Assembly (NCBI GenBank): GCA_019828545.1
Contig: JACVRA010000194.1
Location: forward strand, 48,851 to 112,850
Direction of reading: 5' to 3'
Source of the DNA: Paracamarosporium sp. OC-R06-R3
Lineage: Eukaryota > Ascomycota > Dothideomycetes > Pleosporales > Didymosphaeriaceae
DNA length: 64,000 nucleotides
The position numbers and the translations under genes were made by a program. Below the pieces are notes generated by a model. It was not told the origin of the DNA. It saw only the letters and a program-made list of their open reading frames with translations, and ran no database searches. This document shows, piece by piece, positions 32,271-43,711 of the stretch; the first letter of the stretch is position 1; every line of letters starts with the position of its first letter.

Positions 32271-32510
32271 TGTGACGGCCTGGTGCACTGGCAGGTCACA
32301 TGATCTCGCGTTCAGACGCAACTACGCGCTCAGGCGCGACTACCTTGTACGACGTTGCTACCCGGAGCGGAACATTGTTCCGCCTGGCAACTGCGTATAA
32401 AAGTAAGCGCGCCCTTTGTACCTATTATCTCCTCATCTTAGTGTAGCTGAAATAGAGCCAACTTACCTTATCAACTACCCTTGATACAGGAGACTGAGCT
32501 CGTCCTCACA
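32271..32510 (+). mobile_element. Solo LTR, copy 2
   Basis: 240 bp, TGTGACGG...CCTCACA, flanked by the 5-bp duplication GGAGT (32266-32270 and 32511-32515). By eye it is identical to copy 3 (59581-59820, reverse strand). A TATAAAAG box lies at 32396-32403. No internal retroelement sequence flanks it. Confidence 0.92.
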
Positions 32511-32515
32511 GGAGT

Positions 32516-33126
32516 TTAAGTTATCAAGTTGGAGAAGTTGCTTTATAAGTGATATCACCGTCCGATCCGCCTCTTGACGAGCCCCACTTGTGCATGTGTG
32601 AGCACTTAGGTTCCGTTGGAGATTTCAGTCTACCTAGTGGTAGCTGAAATTTTAGTTCGAGCCAAGTTACTCCCTTCCCACCTAATTTTCAAATAGGGGA
32701 GAGGCCTTGACGTACATATTCGAAGCTCTGGTTAGGGACACGCACGTGAACATGAATATCCCAGTGTTGGAACAACGAAAGACGCATGTCGTTCATTTTT
32801 TGTGCTTCGATCGTTTTTTTGTTGTGCCGTATGGTTTACAAAGTTACCTCATACCCAAGCGCTAACCAGAGATACAATTTTATTAAAGATCAAGCAGCGA
32901 TCGCGGGTAATCACATGCCAACGAGATTTATATGCACACACACACAGCGCATGGAATAATCTATACTAGAGGCTGCACAAAGATAAACTATGCTGAGCTT
33001 CCTCTTGTCGCGAAACACTTCAAGGCGCGCCGCGCTTGAATTATTTCTCAATTATGGTAATTCTGCAACAATCGAGGTTCTCATTACTTGATAGTGAATA
33101 CACACTGTCTAGTACGCTCATAACCT
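32516..33126. other. Intergenic, no gene recognised
   Basis: AT-rich sequence downstream of the HET gene, with a short (CA)n run at about 32935-32946. Confidence 0.3.
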
Positions 33127-35935
33127 TCAAATTAGAACAACGTCTCTATCCCTGCCTAGGAGATCCATGGCTTCGCCGTTCATGAAGCCATGTATATACA
33201 CATCACCCACGAACCGGAACGCCTTGGATCTTCTATCGAAGCGTAAGATGATAGGCGTGCGGCAGCCGTAAGGTACGACAATGTGATCGTCCGCGGTCAT
33301 AGCCCCCGTTCCGAGTCCCATGTGAAATCCCTTCGTAGAATGGTCGTCCATTAGACACAAAGATCGACCCATCATATATTTGAAGTGCTTTTGCAAAAAG
33401 GCCTTTCGATCATTTCCGGCCTCCACGTCTACATATTGCTCTAGCTCATCGTCAAGGGGGATCGTAGGTAATTCTTGGGCAAACAAAGATGCAAAAACGT
33501 GGTACGTTGTCTGCAGCCACCTGTATCCCTCATTTTGATCTGGTGGGACCTGGTTCATGCAGATTGTGCGGCAAAATGCATCTTTTTCGTCAATTCTCTC
33601 GCCGATGTCTTGAGCTCTCCCACCCAATTTTTTCAGAAACACAGCTCTCCAATGCAAAAAGTGCATCAAATAGTCCGCTGTTTTACATTGTGTCCCGACA
33701 GGAGTTCCGTGAACACCAACCGTGCCTAGGTCGATGACTTTGATCTGGAGCTGTCTTCTCAATGGCACGTCTAGGAATTTGCACATCGCAGGGGAATCCT
33801 TAGAGGCCGAAAAGCCTGCTTTAGGTATCGAATGGCCTAACCCAGTGTTTTCAGGTATGTGACTCCAATCAGGACACCATGTGGGCAGGTTCGCAGAGCT
33901 CGTATGAGGTGGATAGTGTATTGACTCGCAAATAACGTCTAGTTTCTGGGTCGTGTAAATAATTGAGTCGACAACACCAACATATACTCTCTTGACTGAA
34001 AGGTTATAGTCGACAGGAACCGCTAGGCGTAATTCCTCACGGCGTGCTTTCGGTAGTACTCCAAGAATGCCAAAAACTTTGTCGCGAGCGTCGGCACAAA
34101 GTTTTCTTCTACAGATGCGCATGATTTCAAGCAACGTATGGTCCTCCAATTTCTCAGAATGTTCTTCCAGTTCTTCGGTGATTTCGACATCTGGGATGCT
34201 ATTGGGGCCTTGGTATCTCAATGCTTGAGACAAGGAGTACTGATCTAGCGTCTGGACACCTTGAGAATTCCGATCAAGCTCCCGGAGCTCATCTTTGTGT
34301 TCCCGGAAAGCCTTTGCTGCAAGCTTGCAATCGGCCCAAGATATCTTTCGCTCGCCACAATACACCATTATGTCTCTTGCATTGTGGATCTCTTGAACAA
34401 TCCATAGTCTACTCCAATAATCCCTTCCGAATAGCTGTACAATAGCAGAAAAGGAATCTTTATTGCCTTTGTCAGAGATCAGTTTTCGAATGATCTTGGA
34501 GGAAGATTGGCCTTTGGCGATTTTACTCAGCAAGTCCATAGCCAATGAGCTGTAGTCATCTTCTGAGCCTAGCCAAATAGCTACGGAGGTGGCTGACTTG
34601 TAGATACGCGTCATGAGTCTTACTTGCTGTGCTCTTTCTTCCTTGTTCTGTTGGTCGATGCCTATACTCATGATCATGGTTAGTAAATATGGTGCTTCGA
34701 GAGCAGTCTAACTCACACAATGCATCAGCCCATACGTAGATTTCTCGCTCACGCTCTCGCAGAGCCCCCAGGGCTCCATGAAGACTGGAAGTAATTGGTA
34801 TGTCATAGTGTGTTTTTTCGCTTTCACCTTCCTGACTAGGGTCCATCGAGCCACCAAGTCCTTCGACCAAGGTAAGTTGCTGGGTATCTTCAGCATCGCC
34901 CCATGCGTAGGAAATAGCAATGTAAGGCAGCGGAGGGGGTAGCTCAACAACTTCGATCTCGCACGTAATAATCGATGATGTTGCCTTGTGGACCTTGAGC
35001 AACCTGATACATTTGTCACCTAGAGGAACATATCGATAACCCTTGGCACCTAGCGTCCCTGAGGAGAGACGCCGTTGAGATGTAGTACTTGATGCAGCAA
35101 CAGACGCAATTCCACTTAGCGGGCGCATACCTTCGCGTAGCGTAAACATCCCCTCCTGGATATTTACGGACCCTCGATCTCCTGATTCCCCAAGACGTAG
35201 ATCAACAGGAGACGGGGATGCAGAATCCCGAGAACGAGTTGACAGTGGGGAGGGTTCTGACTTCTGGTATCCAAGATTATCTGATTTGAGGATTTGCTCC
35301 ACGTTCGAAGAAGGGCAGGAGCCGAATGGGGGGAAAGAATCAATTTGCAATGGTGATGATAGTCGTCGACTCTTTGTAGAGATCATTGGCCTTGCCTCTT
35401 GGTCCGATTCTGGATCAACACTTTGGCTCCGACTAAAGCGCCGAAATATTTTCGGAAGAGTTTCTTCCCGAAAATGATCGGACGATGGAGAGATAAGGAT
35501 TGTTGGGGTATAAGGGGACGAAGTCCGTCGGTTGGTACTCCTGCGTCTACGACGTCGAGGCTGGCTATAGCTCGATCTAGAGCGGTGCTTAGATGTATGC
35601 CTCGACATGTGTCTGGACCGGTGCCGTTCATCACTCCTCGTTATATTTCCTCCTCTGCTTTTTCTGTCTTCTCTTCTGACCCTGGGTTCATCATTACTCT
35701 CTCCATCGTCTATACGTATCCACGATGGAGAGGAACGTGACCGCCGACGCGACTCATGTTCGTCCCAATGGCGTTCTGGCACATTGGGGGGCGGAGACGG
35801 TCTTCGCCTCACCGATGTTCTTCGGGTGACCACCTCTTCATATTCGCGCACGTCCTCCCTATTCACCTGCTTGAAATTGCTAGGCGATAAATAGCGAGAG
35901 CCTCGTGACGGGTAATTTTCGTCCTCGCGTGACAT
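33127..35935 (-). CDS. HET-domain protein with long Arg/Ser-rich N-terminal extension
   Basis: Exons 35935-34717 and 34661-33127 encode 917 residues; the 55-nt intron (GTGAGT...GTATAG) splits the Cys codon of DALCIDQQNKEERAQQ, restoring a canonical HET motif. The first 300 residues are a low-complexity, strongly basic region of RS/SR dipeptides (SRRRSRSSPSW, RHRSRHMSRHTSKHRSRSSY, QPRRRRRRSTNRRTSS), which is unusual for HET proteins. The HET domain follows (about 315-520): GYRYVPLGDKCIRLLKVHK, YIAISYAWGD, IYVWADALCIDQ, SATSVAIWLGSEDD, GRDYWSRLWIVQE. The C-terminal half has typical HET-family blocks (DARDKVFGILGVL, LPTWCPDWSHIP, and near the end GTGAMTADDHIVV). The RS-rich part may direct nuclear-speckle or RNA association (inference). 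The gene appears intact. Confidence 0.9.
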
Positions 35936-36739
35936 TCTATAAAGACACTAGATATATGGTAGAATGATTACAGAGACTAGATAGGTGAACTGGCGTGCAA
36001 CACGATCGCAGTATCTCGGTGCTGGCAACAGGCTGTTGTAATGGGCAAAAACAGAGTCATGAGAAGGCTGAGGGACGCGACGACCAGACCGACAAAGATC
36101 TGATAGTTATAAGTAGACTTGAACCCCAATTGATAACGAAACCCATGTATATTCCAGAGCCTCGCCAAAAATTTTCACCGGTGAAGGTAATTTAGGCATA
36201 AACGATAGGATGGTTACACAACCTCGCCTGCATGTCATATCGCGCTAACTCTTACCCAGCAATCAAGAAAACATCTTCTATTCAATGGTGTTCTCTAGCC
36301 CATAACAAGATACTAGTCTAGTGTTCTGTTACATGTTAAGCACGGTTGTTCTCAATGTCTTTAGCAAAGTCGTGGTGGTGTGCAGTGCCTCGTCGGATGA
36401 CCGCTGTGTCGCAATCCGGCTGCCGCTCAATCCCTCCATTCCCCTTCAGCACATGCTGCAGGTAAGACAAGGCAATATCCGCATCGCGCCAAATGAATAT
36501 GAGATCAACACAGCGAGCGCACGGTTGCCTCGGTTTCAAACCTCGAACTCCTCTGAAAAGTCCTAGATCTAAATTCTCCACTCTTACCATTGTGCTATGT
36601 GAACTTCCGATCATCTACCGCTTAACATTCACCATTCTCGTTAATTAAAATGATGCCACAAATTATAAGCTACATTGCACAAAGCTAAGGTGGGACTACC
36701 AGCATCAACCGCGAAGACGACATCCATGGTACAAGACGA
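35936..36739. other. Intergenic, HET gene promoter side
   Basis: No gene was recognised. The segment 36530-36615 has tRNA-like A-box and B-box fragments on the minus strand but does not fold as a tRNA. Confidence 0.3.
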
Positions 36740-37149
36740 CTGGTTGTTCAATAACACAGATACATTCGTGTCAAAATCATCATACCAAAAAGGTTCTCGG
36801 ACGGATTCAAGCCTACCTTCTACACAAACAATCGTATAATGTCGCATCTTCCATTTATAATCGCTAGGAACAGCAAGAATTGTTGAAATTGCTCAATTGC
36901 AGATACATGTCTCGTCGCGGAATATCTCTTAATATTGCACTGTTTCGGCTTCATCGTAATGGCGTACTTCGGGAAGTCCATATGTCCGTGTTCTGCTGCA
37001 AGAGGGAGGAATTTGCTCTCGCAGCTAGGATTCCAACGGTAGTACTTTTTCAGCAAGTCGAATAGCGCGACGTTGCCGCTGATAGTCACATATCGCGCCA
37101 AATATTCGAACCAATTTGCAGCCTTTAGCACATGCATCACACCATACAC
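36740..37149 (-). pseudogene. Ankyrin-repeat-like gene fragment
   Basis: A minus-strand frame reads WFEYLARYVTISGNVALFDL, CESKFLPLAAEHGHMDFPKY and FLLFLAIINGRCDIIRLFV, then a TAG, then KVGLNPSENLFGMMIL in the same frame. The spacing of 'AxxxGxxxxxxLL'-like helices resembles ankyrin repeats. The TAG could derive from CAG by one C-to-T change. There is no ATG with clear context and no intact flanking exons. It abuts the tandem array at 37160. This is probably a remnant; the family call is tentative. Confidence 0.4.
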
Positions 37150-37159
37150 CTAGCTCCTG

Positions 37160-38185
37160 ATCTCCATGGTTTTTTTCTGGACTCCGTACTTTGGACTCCC
37201 CATATCTCTTCATCTTTTTCCCTTTTCACACGCATCCACATACCACATTTCACATATTAGCGTTTTCTTCCGCTGTGAATCTCCACTCCCCTAGCACCAC
37301 ACACCACATCATCGCTGGTTGAATCTTATTTAAATCCCCACGCACACCACACCACATAGAAGTTCCTTTTCATTGGTTTTGCCCCTCCCCTTCCCAAGAA
37401 GTAAAAGAGTGTACAAAGCGACAAGTGGGTGTGAAACAGAGTGTTTATATTACTTGATCCCAAAGACATCACGTCTTACGTGTGCTCGAATCTCGTTTTT
37501 CAAACCCGCCTTCCAACATAATAATTTTCGGTTTCATTTTTGAAAACAACACTCCCATATATATTCTTGCACATGAAGTCTTCAAGAACACCAATACCCC
37601 CATATTTCTTTTCTTAGTGCTGAGTTTAAACACCCCATACACCTAACCACCACATGTTTCTCGCTCTTCATAGTTTTAACCCTCCGCTCCAAACCCCATA
37701 TGTATGTCTCGGATTTCAATTTTGAAGACCTAGGGGCATCCATATAGTTATCGCCACTTTTCTGTTTTTGATCATCCACACCACACACACCATGGCTGTA
37801 GTTTCGGTTCATGTTTTAGACTCCCTCCACACACCACATGTCCCATTTGGATGGATAGTTTTAAACTCCCTACACCGCACCCGCATAGTTTGTTTCGTCC
37901 TCTCTGTTTTCAAACACCTGGTTCTCCAAACCACACATCATCGTCTCTTCGTCTTTTTTTTTTTCAAACTCCCCACACGACTCCCCAACCACATTTCAGG
38001 TACTCTTTGCTGTTTAGACTCCCCCACCATAACCCACCACCTCACATATCCCTTTGTGGTTTTTTAAACACGATCCCCCGCACCACAAGCCACACCACAT
38101 GTGCTTTCCCGCTCGGATTTTTAGAAACCCCCCAGGCCACACCACATAATGTTATGAGCCAGGCATTTTAGTCCCCCGCCCCACA
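37160..38185. repeat. Degenerate tandem array (about 55-65-bp units)
   Basis: A kilobase of pyrimidine-rich DNA built from an irregular unit: ACCACACCACAT-type block, about 15-25 bp containing TCTC/TCGTC, then GTTTT(A/C)AAACTCCC. ACACCACAT-like blocks recur near 37239, 37303, 37352, 37647, 37775, 37834, 37929, 37985, 38091 and 38137. TTTT-rAACTCC-like blocks alternate with them, most regularly from 37630 to 38175. Unit lengths vary, so this is an old minisatellite. It encodes nothing recognisable. Confidence 0.65.
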
Positions 38186-38522
38186 GGAGTGTAGTACTGT
38201 GCAGAAGTAAAACGAGGGCGAGAAGAGACGGGTTTATATACACCACTTCGTCCCATCCCATGTCGGAAGTTAGACTTTAGGTTAGTAAGCTAGCTATGTT
38301 TGGCGGAGCGCGGATTTATGGATGTGATGCAGTGCGAGTGTAGCGCAGGCGGTTCATAAATAGGTGGATACGTAAGAAAAGGAGAATCATACTCCAAGGA
38401 TAAAGATTAGAACGACAAAAGAATTCGCATGTCATTTCAATATACTCCATGGAATACCTCCATTAAGCACTATCCAGCACACCTTTCTGCATCCCTTCCA
38501 CACAAATCCCTTCTAGAACAAT
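38186..38522. other. Intergenic, downstream of transporter gene
   Basis: 337 bp with no recognised feature; the 3' region of the minus-strand transporter gene. Confidence 0.3.
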
Positions 38523-40237
38523 CTACCTCCCCTCCAACCTCAGCCGATCCAACGTCCGCCCCTCATCCCTCCTCGCAACCAAAAACCACACACAGCTAAT
38601 CCAGCACAGCACCACGCCCGTCCAGCTATGACTCGGCATCTTGAACAAGCTCAGCATAACAAGCTGGAACGCGCTGCGCGGGATCGAGACAAACGTCGCT
38701 GTAAGCGGACTCGTCGCCTTAACAAGCAACGGCGTAGATACAAAGACGGCGAAACTACCCAGCGCGCCGCACCAGACCATAAACCAGAAGAAGGGGACAT
38801 CAAGGAACGGGAGGTTGCGGAAGATATGGGGGATGCCGCCAGAGAAGAGGACGACGGGGGTAAGCAGCGCGATGGAGAGGACGGAGGTGTAGTGTAGGAC
38901 GCGGTAGTAGGCGCGGGTTTCCTCGCGGTTGGAGGGTGAGTCGTCGGCGGAGGAGGGGTAGCCAGTGAGGACGTCACCTTGCGGGATGAGGTTTGAGACG
39001 AGGGTGCGGTAGGTGCGGAGGAGCATGATGGGGTAGAGGGCGACAAAGAGGGAGGAGAAAACGCCTGCGACGATGGAGTCGGGGGTTACGCGCTCGTTGG
39101 AGCGGTACGAGGCGAAGGAGAGGAAGAGGGTCGCTATGAGAGCTGACGAGAGGGTCGACCCGCTGTGATTCTCTTTTTGAATGACGGCGGAGAGTATCAG
39201 GGCGAAGGGCACGACGGGGATGCGTGAGAGTTGGTAGACAGGTAGAGGGGCATAGCTGGGATGTGTTAGATGGGTTATGCTGAGCATGTGACAGACGTAC
39301 GCGAAGGAGGTGTTGCTGAGCAGCACCTTGAAGCAGAAGACGACAGCAAGAGGGAGCACCTGCTTCGCAACTTGCCAGTCGAATTCGAACAGGCCGCCTC
39401 CGGCAATTCCTCCTGATCCATTGACCAACCACTTGCCAATCCTCAACATTGTAGATTGCGGCTTGCTTGCGTTCCTGAACGAGCCCCCGGCGGGTGCAAC
39501 AGCGTAAGCCGGCGCAACGGCAGCGCCTAGACCGAGCCTTCGGAGAGGATTTCCAAGTCCGCGTGTGAGGCTCGAGAAGCCTACGAGAAGGACGTGCGTA
39601 AGGAGAAGCTGAAGATAAGTCCATGTGAGTGGGAACGGTAATCTGCCCTCGTCAGTAAGTGTCTCTCCCAATTGCCGGCCGCTGCCTACTTGTAAATGCC
39701 CGTCAACATGACGAACCGGTTCATGAGCAGTAGCCCAAACCCGCACCCCCCGACCCAGAAAACCAGCAACGCAACGTAGACCTGCCAGCCCACCCACGTG
39801 CTAAAGAAGAAACCCCCCAAGCCTCCGTCTCTCCACATTCCCCGGCCCGTGCTCCCCCCTCTTCCCACATTGTGATTAACCAGCGGCCGTATGCTATCCG
39901 CAGGCTCAAAGTCGTCATCTTCATCTTCGCTCTGCACCGCGCTCCGGCTCCGCGGGTACGGGCTCGTAGAGCGGCTCCCGAGGTCGATGAGCGGCACCGC
40001 AGGCTGCAGCTCCGAGAGCGAGTTACTGCTCGAGTGGCTTGTCCGTGAAGCGTCCATCTGAGCGTATTGTTCTATGTCCGAATGATCCGTGTCATCGAGC
40101 GAGCTTGCGCTGTACTTGCGGCGGGCCGCGTAACCGTCCTGCTTGTTTGGGAGATCGCGCGCGACGTTGTTCAGATAGGAGAAGGCGGGGCGGAAGATGC
40201 TGTTCGCGGTGCGGGTGAAGGGGCGCGAGGAATTCAT
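38523..40237 (-). CDS. Nucleotide-sugar / triose-phosphate transporter family membrane protein
   Basis: Exons 40237-39690, 39642-39301 and 39255-38523 encode about 540 residues; the introns have GTAGGC and GTACGT donors and GGGCAG/TCCCAG acceptors, restoring GIYKLPFPLTWTYLQLLLTH and NTSFAYAPLPVYQLSR. The N-terminal 140 residues are cytosolic, Ser- and acid-rich (SEDEDDDFEPADS). About ten TM segments of the drug/metabolite-transporter superfamily follow. Signatures of the NST/TPT family include FKVLLSNTSFAYAPLPVYQL (usually 'K.LLSNxSL.YxxVxFYQ'), SFASYRSNERVTP and the C-terminal FVSIPRSAFQLVMLSLFK. Such proteins exchange GDP- or UDP-sugars or phosphorylated metabolites in Golgi or ER membranes; the substrate is not predictable here. 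Confidence 0.83.
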
Positions 40238-41273
40238 GGCGTCCGCATGGCAGCGGAGAGGGGAGATGTCATGGTGGTCTTGAGGCTGAATGAATTGTTC
40301 GGTTGGCGCTCCAGAAAGAGCAATCCAGGGCTGTGGCTGCGCGAAGTACGCGTGGCTTGGCAGCTAGGGGGGCGGCGATCTCCATTAACGGTTTTCGACT
40401 AGCACCATGTCGAAGAACCAGCCTCGTATAAGTTCTCAGAGGTTCAGAATGCATTCTGTTGGTAGGAAAATAAGACTGTATCTTCCCTTTTACATGAGGA
40501 TAACATGCATGTTAATATAGGCATATAGGCCCATACGGGCAAGAAACATGCCAAAGGCACGACGAACGCAGCATTCACCCCTATCTCCACCCCACTACGA
40601 CTAGACTGGAAGACGAACTAGGCGCGCAAGAAGGGCTGCGTGCTGGACTGTTGGCCGCGACATGGCACGTTAGAACGCCGTGATTTTGATCCCGGGCATA
40701 TCCTACGTGGTTATTTTGACCTTGGGTGGAACAACGCAATTGGAGCACCAGATAAAAATTTCATATAGTAAAGTCGGATTTTCATTGCACCTTGGCACAC
40801 AAAACTTCTAAAGAGATTCTAACGAAGGTTGTTGTATATGAATAAGATGAACGAATGATCCTGAGACTGCAGAACTGCACACAAAGTATGACTATCTTCA
40901 CGGGCCACATGAACCGAATGTTTCGTTTTCCGGCTCGTATGCCATAGTGGGATAGGAGTAAAGCTGAACCTTGCGATAAATCATTACAATACTGTATGGT
41001 TGCAGTGCTGGCTTTGAATATCCCTACGGCACTTTAGAACGAGACATGCTGTAAGACTTTGTTTTAATTCTCCGAATTAACTTGCTCAAAAATCTCGCGG
41101 CTCTTCCAAAAGTCTCTATGCCAGGTTGATTAATGGGCTTTTAGATGTCTTCTATACGAATCATGTGCCGAAGCAGACGCTTCATAGTGAGACTGTTGTT
41201 ACTGAAGTAGCGAGTCACAGTCTTTAGATAAGAAAAAATATGAGATCGAGACAACAATACAGCGAGAGACATT
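40238..41273. other. Intergenic, transition to repeat-rich half
   Basis: 1 kb with no recognised gene between the transporter gene and the decayed Fot-like element. It becomes AT-rich toward 41 kb. Confidence 0.3.
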
Positions 41274-41275
41274 TA

Positions 41276-41299
41276 ACGTGTTTATAAGCGAGCTGCGCA
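41276..41299 (+). repeat. Left terminal inverted repeat of element D
   Basis: 24 bp, exact reverse complement of 43086-43109, next to TA at 41274-41275. Confidence 0.9.
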
Positions 41300-42401
41300 T
41301 ATAAGCGAGCTGCGCACTGTACTAGCTTTTTGCGCCTTTATAGCAATCTATCTTAAAAACGTAATAAGATAATCTTAATATTTAAACTGCGCTAGATTAA
41401 GGAGTATCTATAGTATCTTTCTTACAGGTTCGTGAGTTATAGCCAGTCTGCCTGCAGCGGCTGCAGCGCGCTGAAGCCTGCCAACTCATACCTAATCGCG
41501 CCTTGCCTTAGCACGTTTCCCCCTCTAGCTGCTGCTTAACGTCTCTTTAGGTAATAATATCCTCTGCTTCTGCCTTTGTTAAGGTGCCTTTCTGCTAGAT
41601 CCTCTTCTTTTTGCGCTTTCTACGCGTTGTGGCGGCCTTATTTGCTTTCTTAAGCTTTACGATCCGATCGTACATAAGCGTACTTTCGTACGCTATTACC
41701 TTAGCGCCTTTTTTAAGCTAGTTAAGCGCTGCAATAATAGAAGCAGGTAATAAGCTCTTATGTCTCTAAATCCTATTACAAATTAATGTTAATTAAGCAT
41801 CTAGCTTACGTACGTTGCTTAGTGTTTTAGCTTCCCAGAGGGTGACCTCTAGCGTAGGCAGCGTTGGCGTGCAAAGCTTTATATTAAGCTTTAATATCAC
41901 TACCTCTGGATTGTGTGGGACTAGGCCAGCGCCTTGAAAGCTTGCGCAGATATTCTCCTTTGTAATTAACTACTTATAGGCTATATAAAAGGCTAGTAAG
42001 AACTCTAGCTTTATAATATAGTTAATATAGTCGCGTATAAGGCTCTTGATCTAGCAACTATATATACGCTTTAACGGCGAAAAGCAGCCAACGTCAAGCA
42101 GCTATAGGAGGTGCGATAAATGCGGCGGTATATAGAGGGTATAGATATTATTATTCTTATAGAGCTGCTAAAATTTAAGTAAGTTATAGCTCTTATGGCT
42201 ATTAAGTATGAGTAGCTGGTGTACGCCTACTCTACGCTCTACTGTGTGCTTAATAAAGTGCTTTAGCTACTCTATCCTAAGCTTATTAGTAGTCTAGCCG
42301 TTATTGCTTATTGTAAAGGCCTAGTTGCGCGGTATATTATCATCCTGATACTAGGCAAAGAGGTAATACTAGCCAGCAAAGATGATAAAGGGCGGGATTG
42401 C

Positions 42402-42764
42402 CTAGCCAGCAGCGTTGACTCCATGGATTACTATAACCCATTTACGATTGCCTGGCTGTATAGCTTTAGGCCTGCCTCGTCTCTCTAAGCCTGTAACAAC
42501 GAGCTGAGCTAATATCTTGCCTATTATAAAGCCTGTCTTGTTAAAGTTGAAGGTATCCTTATCGCAGATACCATAGGTAGCCTTCGTACGCGCTACAAGC
42601 TCGAACCAAGCCCTAATAATCTCTAGGTCCTTACATAGGGCTCTCTGTCGGTCGTACGGCCGATTGAAACGCGTAGTAAGGCTATCTGTTCGCTTAACAA
42701 AGTTGCGCGGCCACAGCTTGCCAACCTGGCCAGCGCCACGCTTAGCGAGCAGCTTATTCGCCAT
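42402..42764 (-). pseudogene. Transposase fragment of element D
   Basis: 120 codons from ATG 42764 (MANKLLAKRGAGQVGKLWP). It shows the end of a CENP-B-like DNA-binding region (WPRNFVKRTDSLTTRFNRPY, DRQRALCKDLEIIRAWFELV) and the start of the DDE domain (DKDTFNFNKTGFIIGKI). The family norm there is 'YNxDExGFxxG'; here Asn-Lys stands at the usual acidic pair, so even the first catalytic position looks lost. The remainder is destroyed by stops. Confidence 0.75.
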
Positions 42765-43085
42765 ATCTCGTACAGCACCTAGCGTGGGCGGAAATCCTCA
42801 TAAATCTAGGTTAAGTATATGCCTAGTAATCACCTCCTCTTCTAGCTAAGTGAGCTTCTTTGAGTTGGGCTGGTAATCGCGTCGTGCAGGGACTCCTGTA
42901 CGACGGCCATGAAGTGTACTTTTAGGGACGTTATACATAGTAGCAGCGCTTCTTCTACTCTATAACTAATTCTAATTAATAGCTAAGATAGCTAGGGATA
43001 TATCTGCTTCGTTGCAAGGCATTTGAGTTGTAGTTGGCTAAGATATTATAGTTAATAGGTAATGCGTCGCAAAAAGTTGGTGGGG

Positions 43086-43109
43086 TGCGCAGCTCGCTTA
43101 TAAACACGT
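43086..43109 (-). repeat. Right terminal inverted repeat of element D
   Basis: Inverted partner of 41276-41299, followed by TA at 43110-43111. Confidence 0.9.
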
Positions 43110-43111
43110 TA

Positions 43112-43711
43112 ACAATTTATGCAAAAATCCTTGTAGATAGCACACGTATATCTTAGTTCGAGCAACATTGGCGATTGAGGTGCACGGTTCCGTGTCCACA
43201 AGACCCACATAGCGCCCATATAGGGGATAGGCATGACCCAACAAAAACAAAAACATACAACAGCGGGTATTCGCTAATCGTCACCGACTTAACTACTAAT
43301 CCGCCGGTACCCTGCTTAAGTACAGCTGAGCGAACGGGAAGCTCAATTTTCTCCTTATCGCGCGACCGTGTATAACTGTTTTCGGAGAGATGTGTACTGC
43401 AAATGGGCTGCACACGTGACGCCAAGACTCTATAAGCGCCAAAGCCTTACCCCCGATTTCGCAATACTGACCCCCGACACCTGTTAGTACCGACAGATGA
43501 ATTGCTTTCCTTAGGAATATCAAAGCGTTTCGGAATCGACTTTTGTGCACGTGCGCGGCTTGTTAGTGGGTTTCCCCGCTCGGTTGACACAGTAATCACG
43601 TGCATGAAACAGGCCGTAGTTTAGCCGGCGCAGTAGAAGCTTGCGCTAACGAGGTGTCCCACCTACTGCTCTCCCCATCGTCTATTTGTCTGATGCCAGC
43701 CGACCACGCAG
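43112..43711. other. Intergenic, promoter side of GCN5-like gene
   Basis: 600 bp between the decayed transposon and the acetyltransferase start. No gene was recognised. Confidence 0.3.

Larger units (their letters stand above)
41276..43109 (-). mobile_element. Fot/pogo-type DNA transposon D, RIP-decayed
   Basis: An 1,834-bp element bounded by TA (41274-41275 and 43110-43111) with perfect 24-bp terminal inverted repeats (ACGTGTTTATAAGCGAGCTG...). The left terminal repeat is followed by a direct duplication of TATAAGCGAGCTGCGCA. The interior is dense in TA, TTA and CTA with stops in all frames, the signature expected of RIP. A partial transposase frame survives at 42402-42764. The length is typical for Fot1-like elements; the terminal repeats differ from A, B and C. 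Confidence 0.85.

Noticed and set aside
36530..36615. tRNA-like sequence on the minus strand (A-box-like CATAGCACAATGGTAAGAGT and B-box-like GAGTTCGAGGT)
   Set aside because: No acceptor stem pairs at the right distance and the anticodon arm does not form. At best it is a tRNA-derived fragment.
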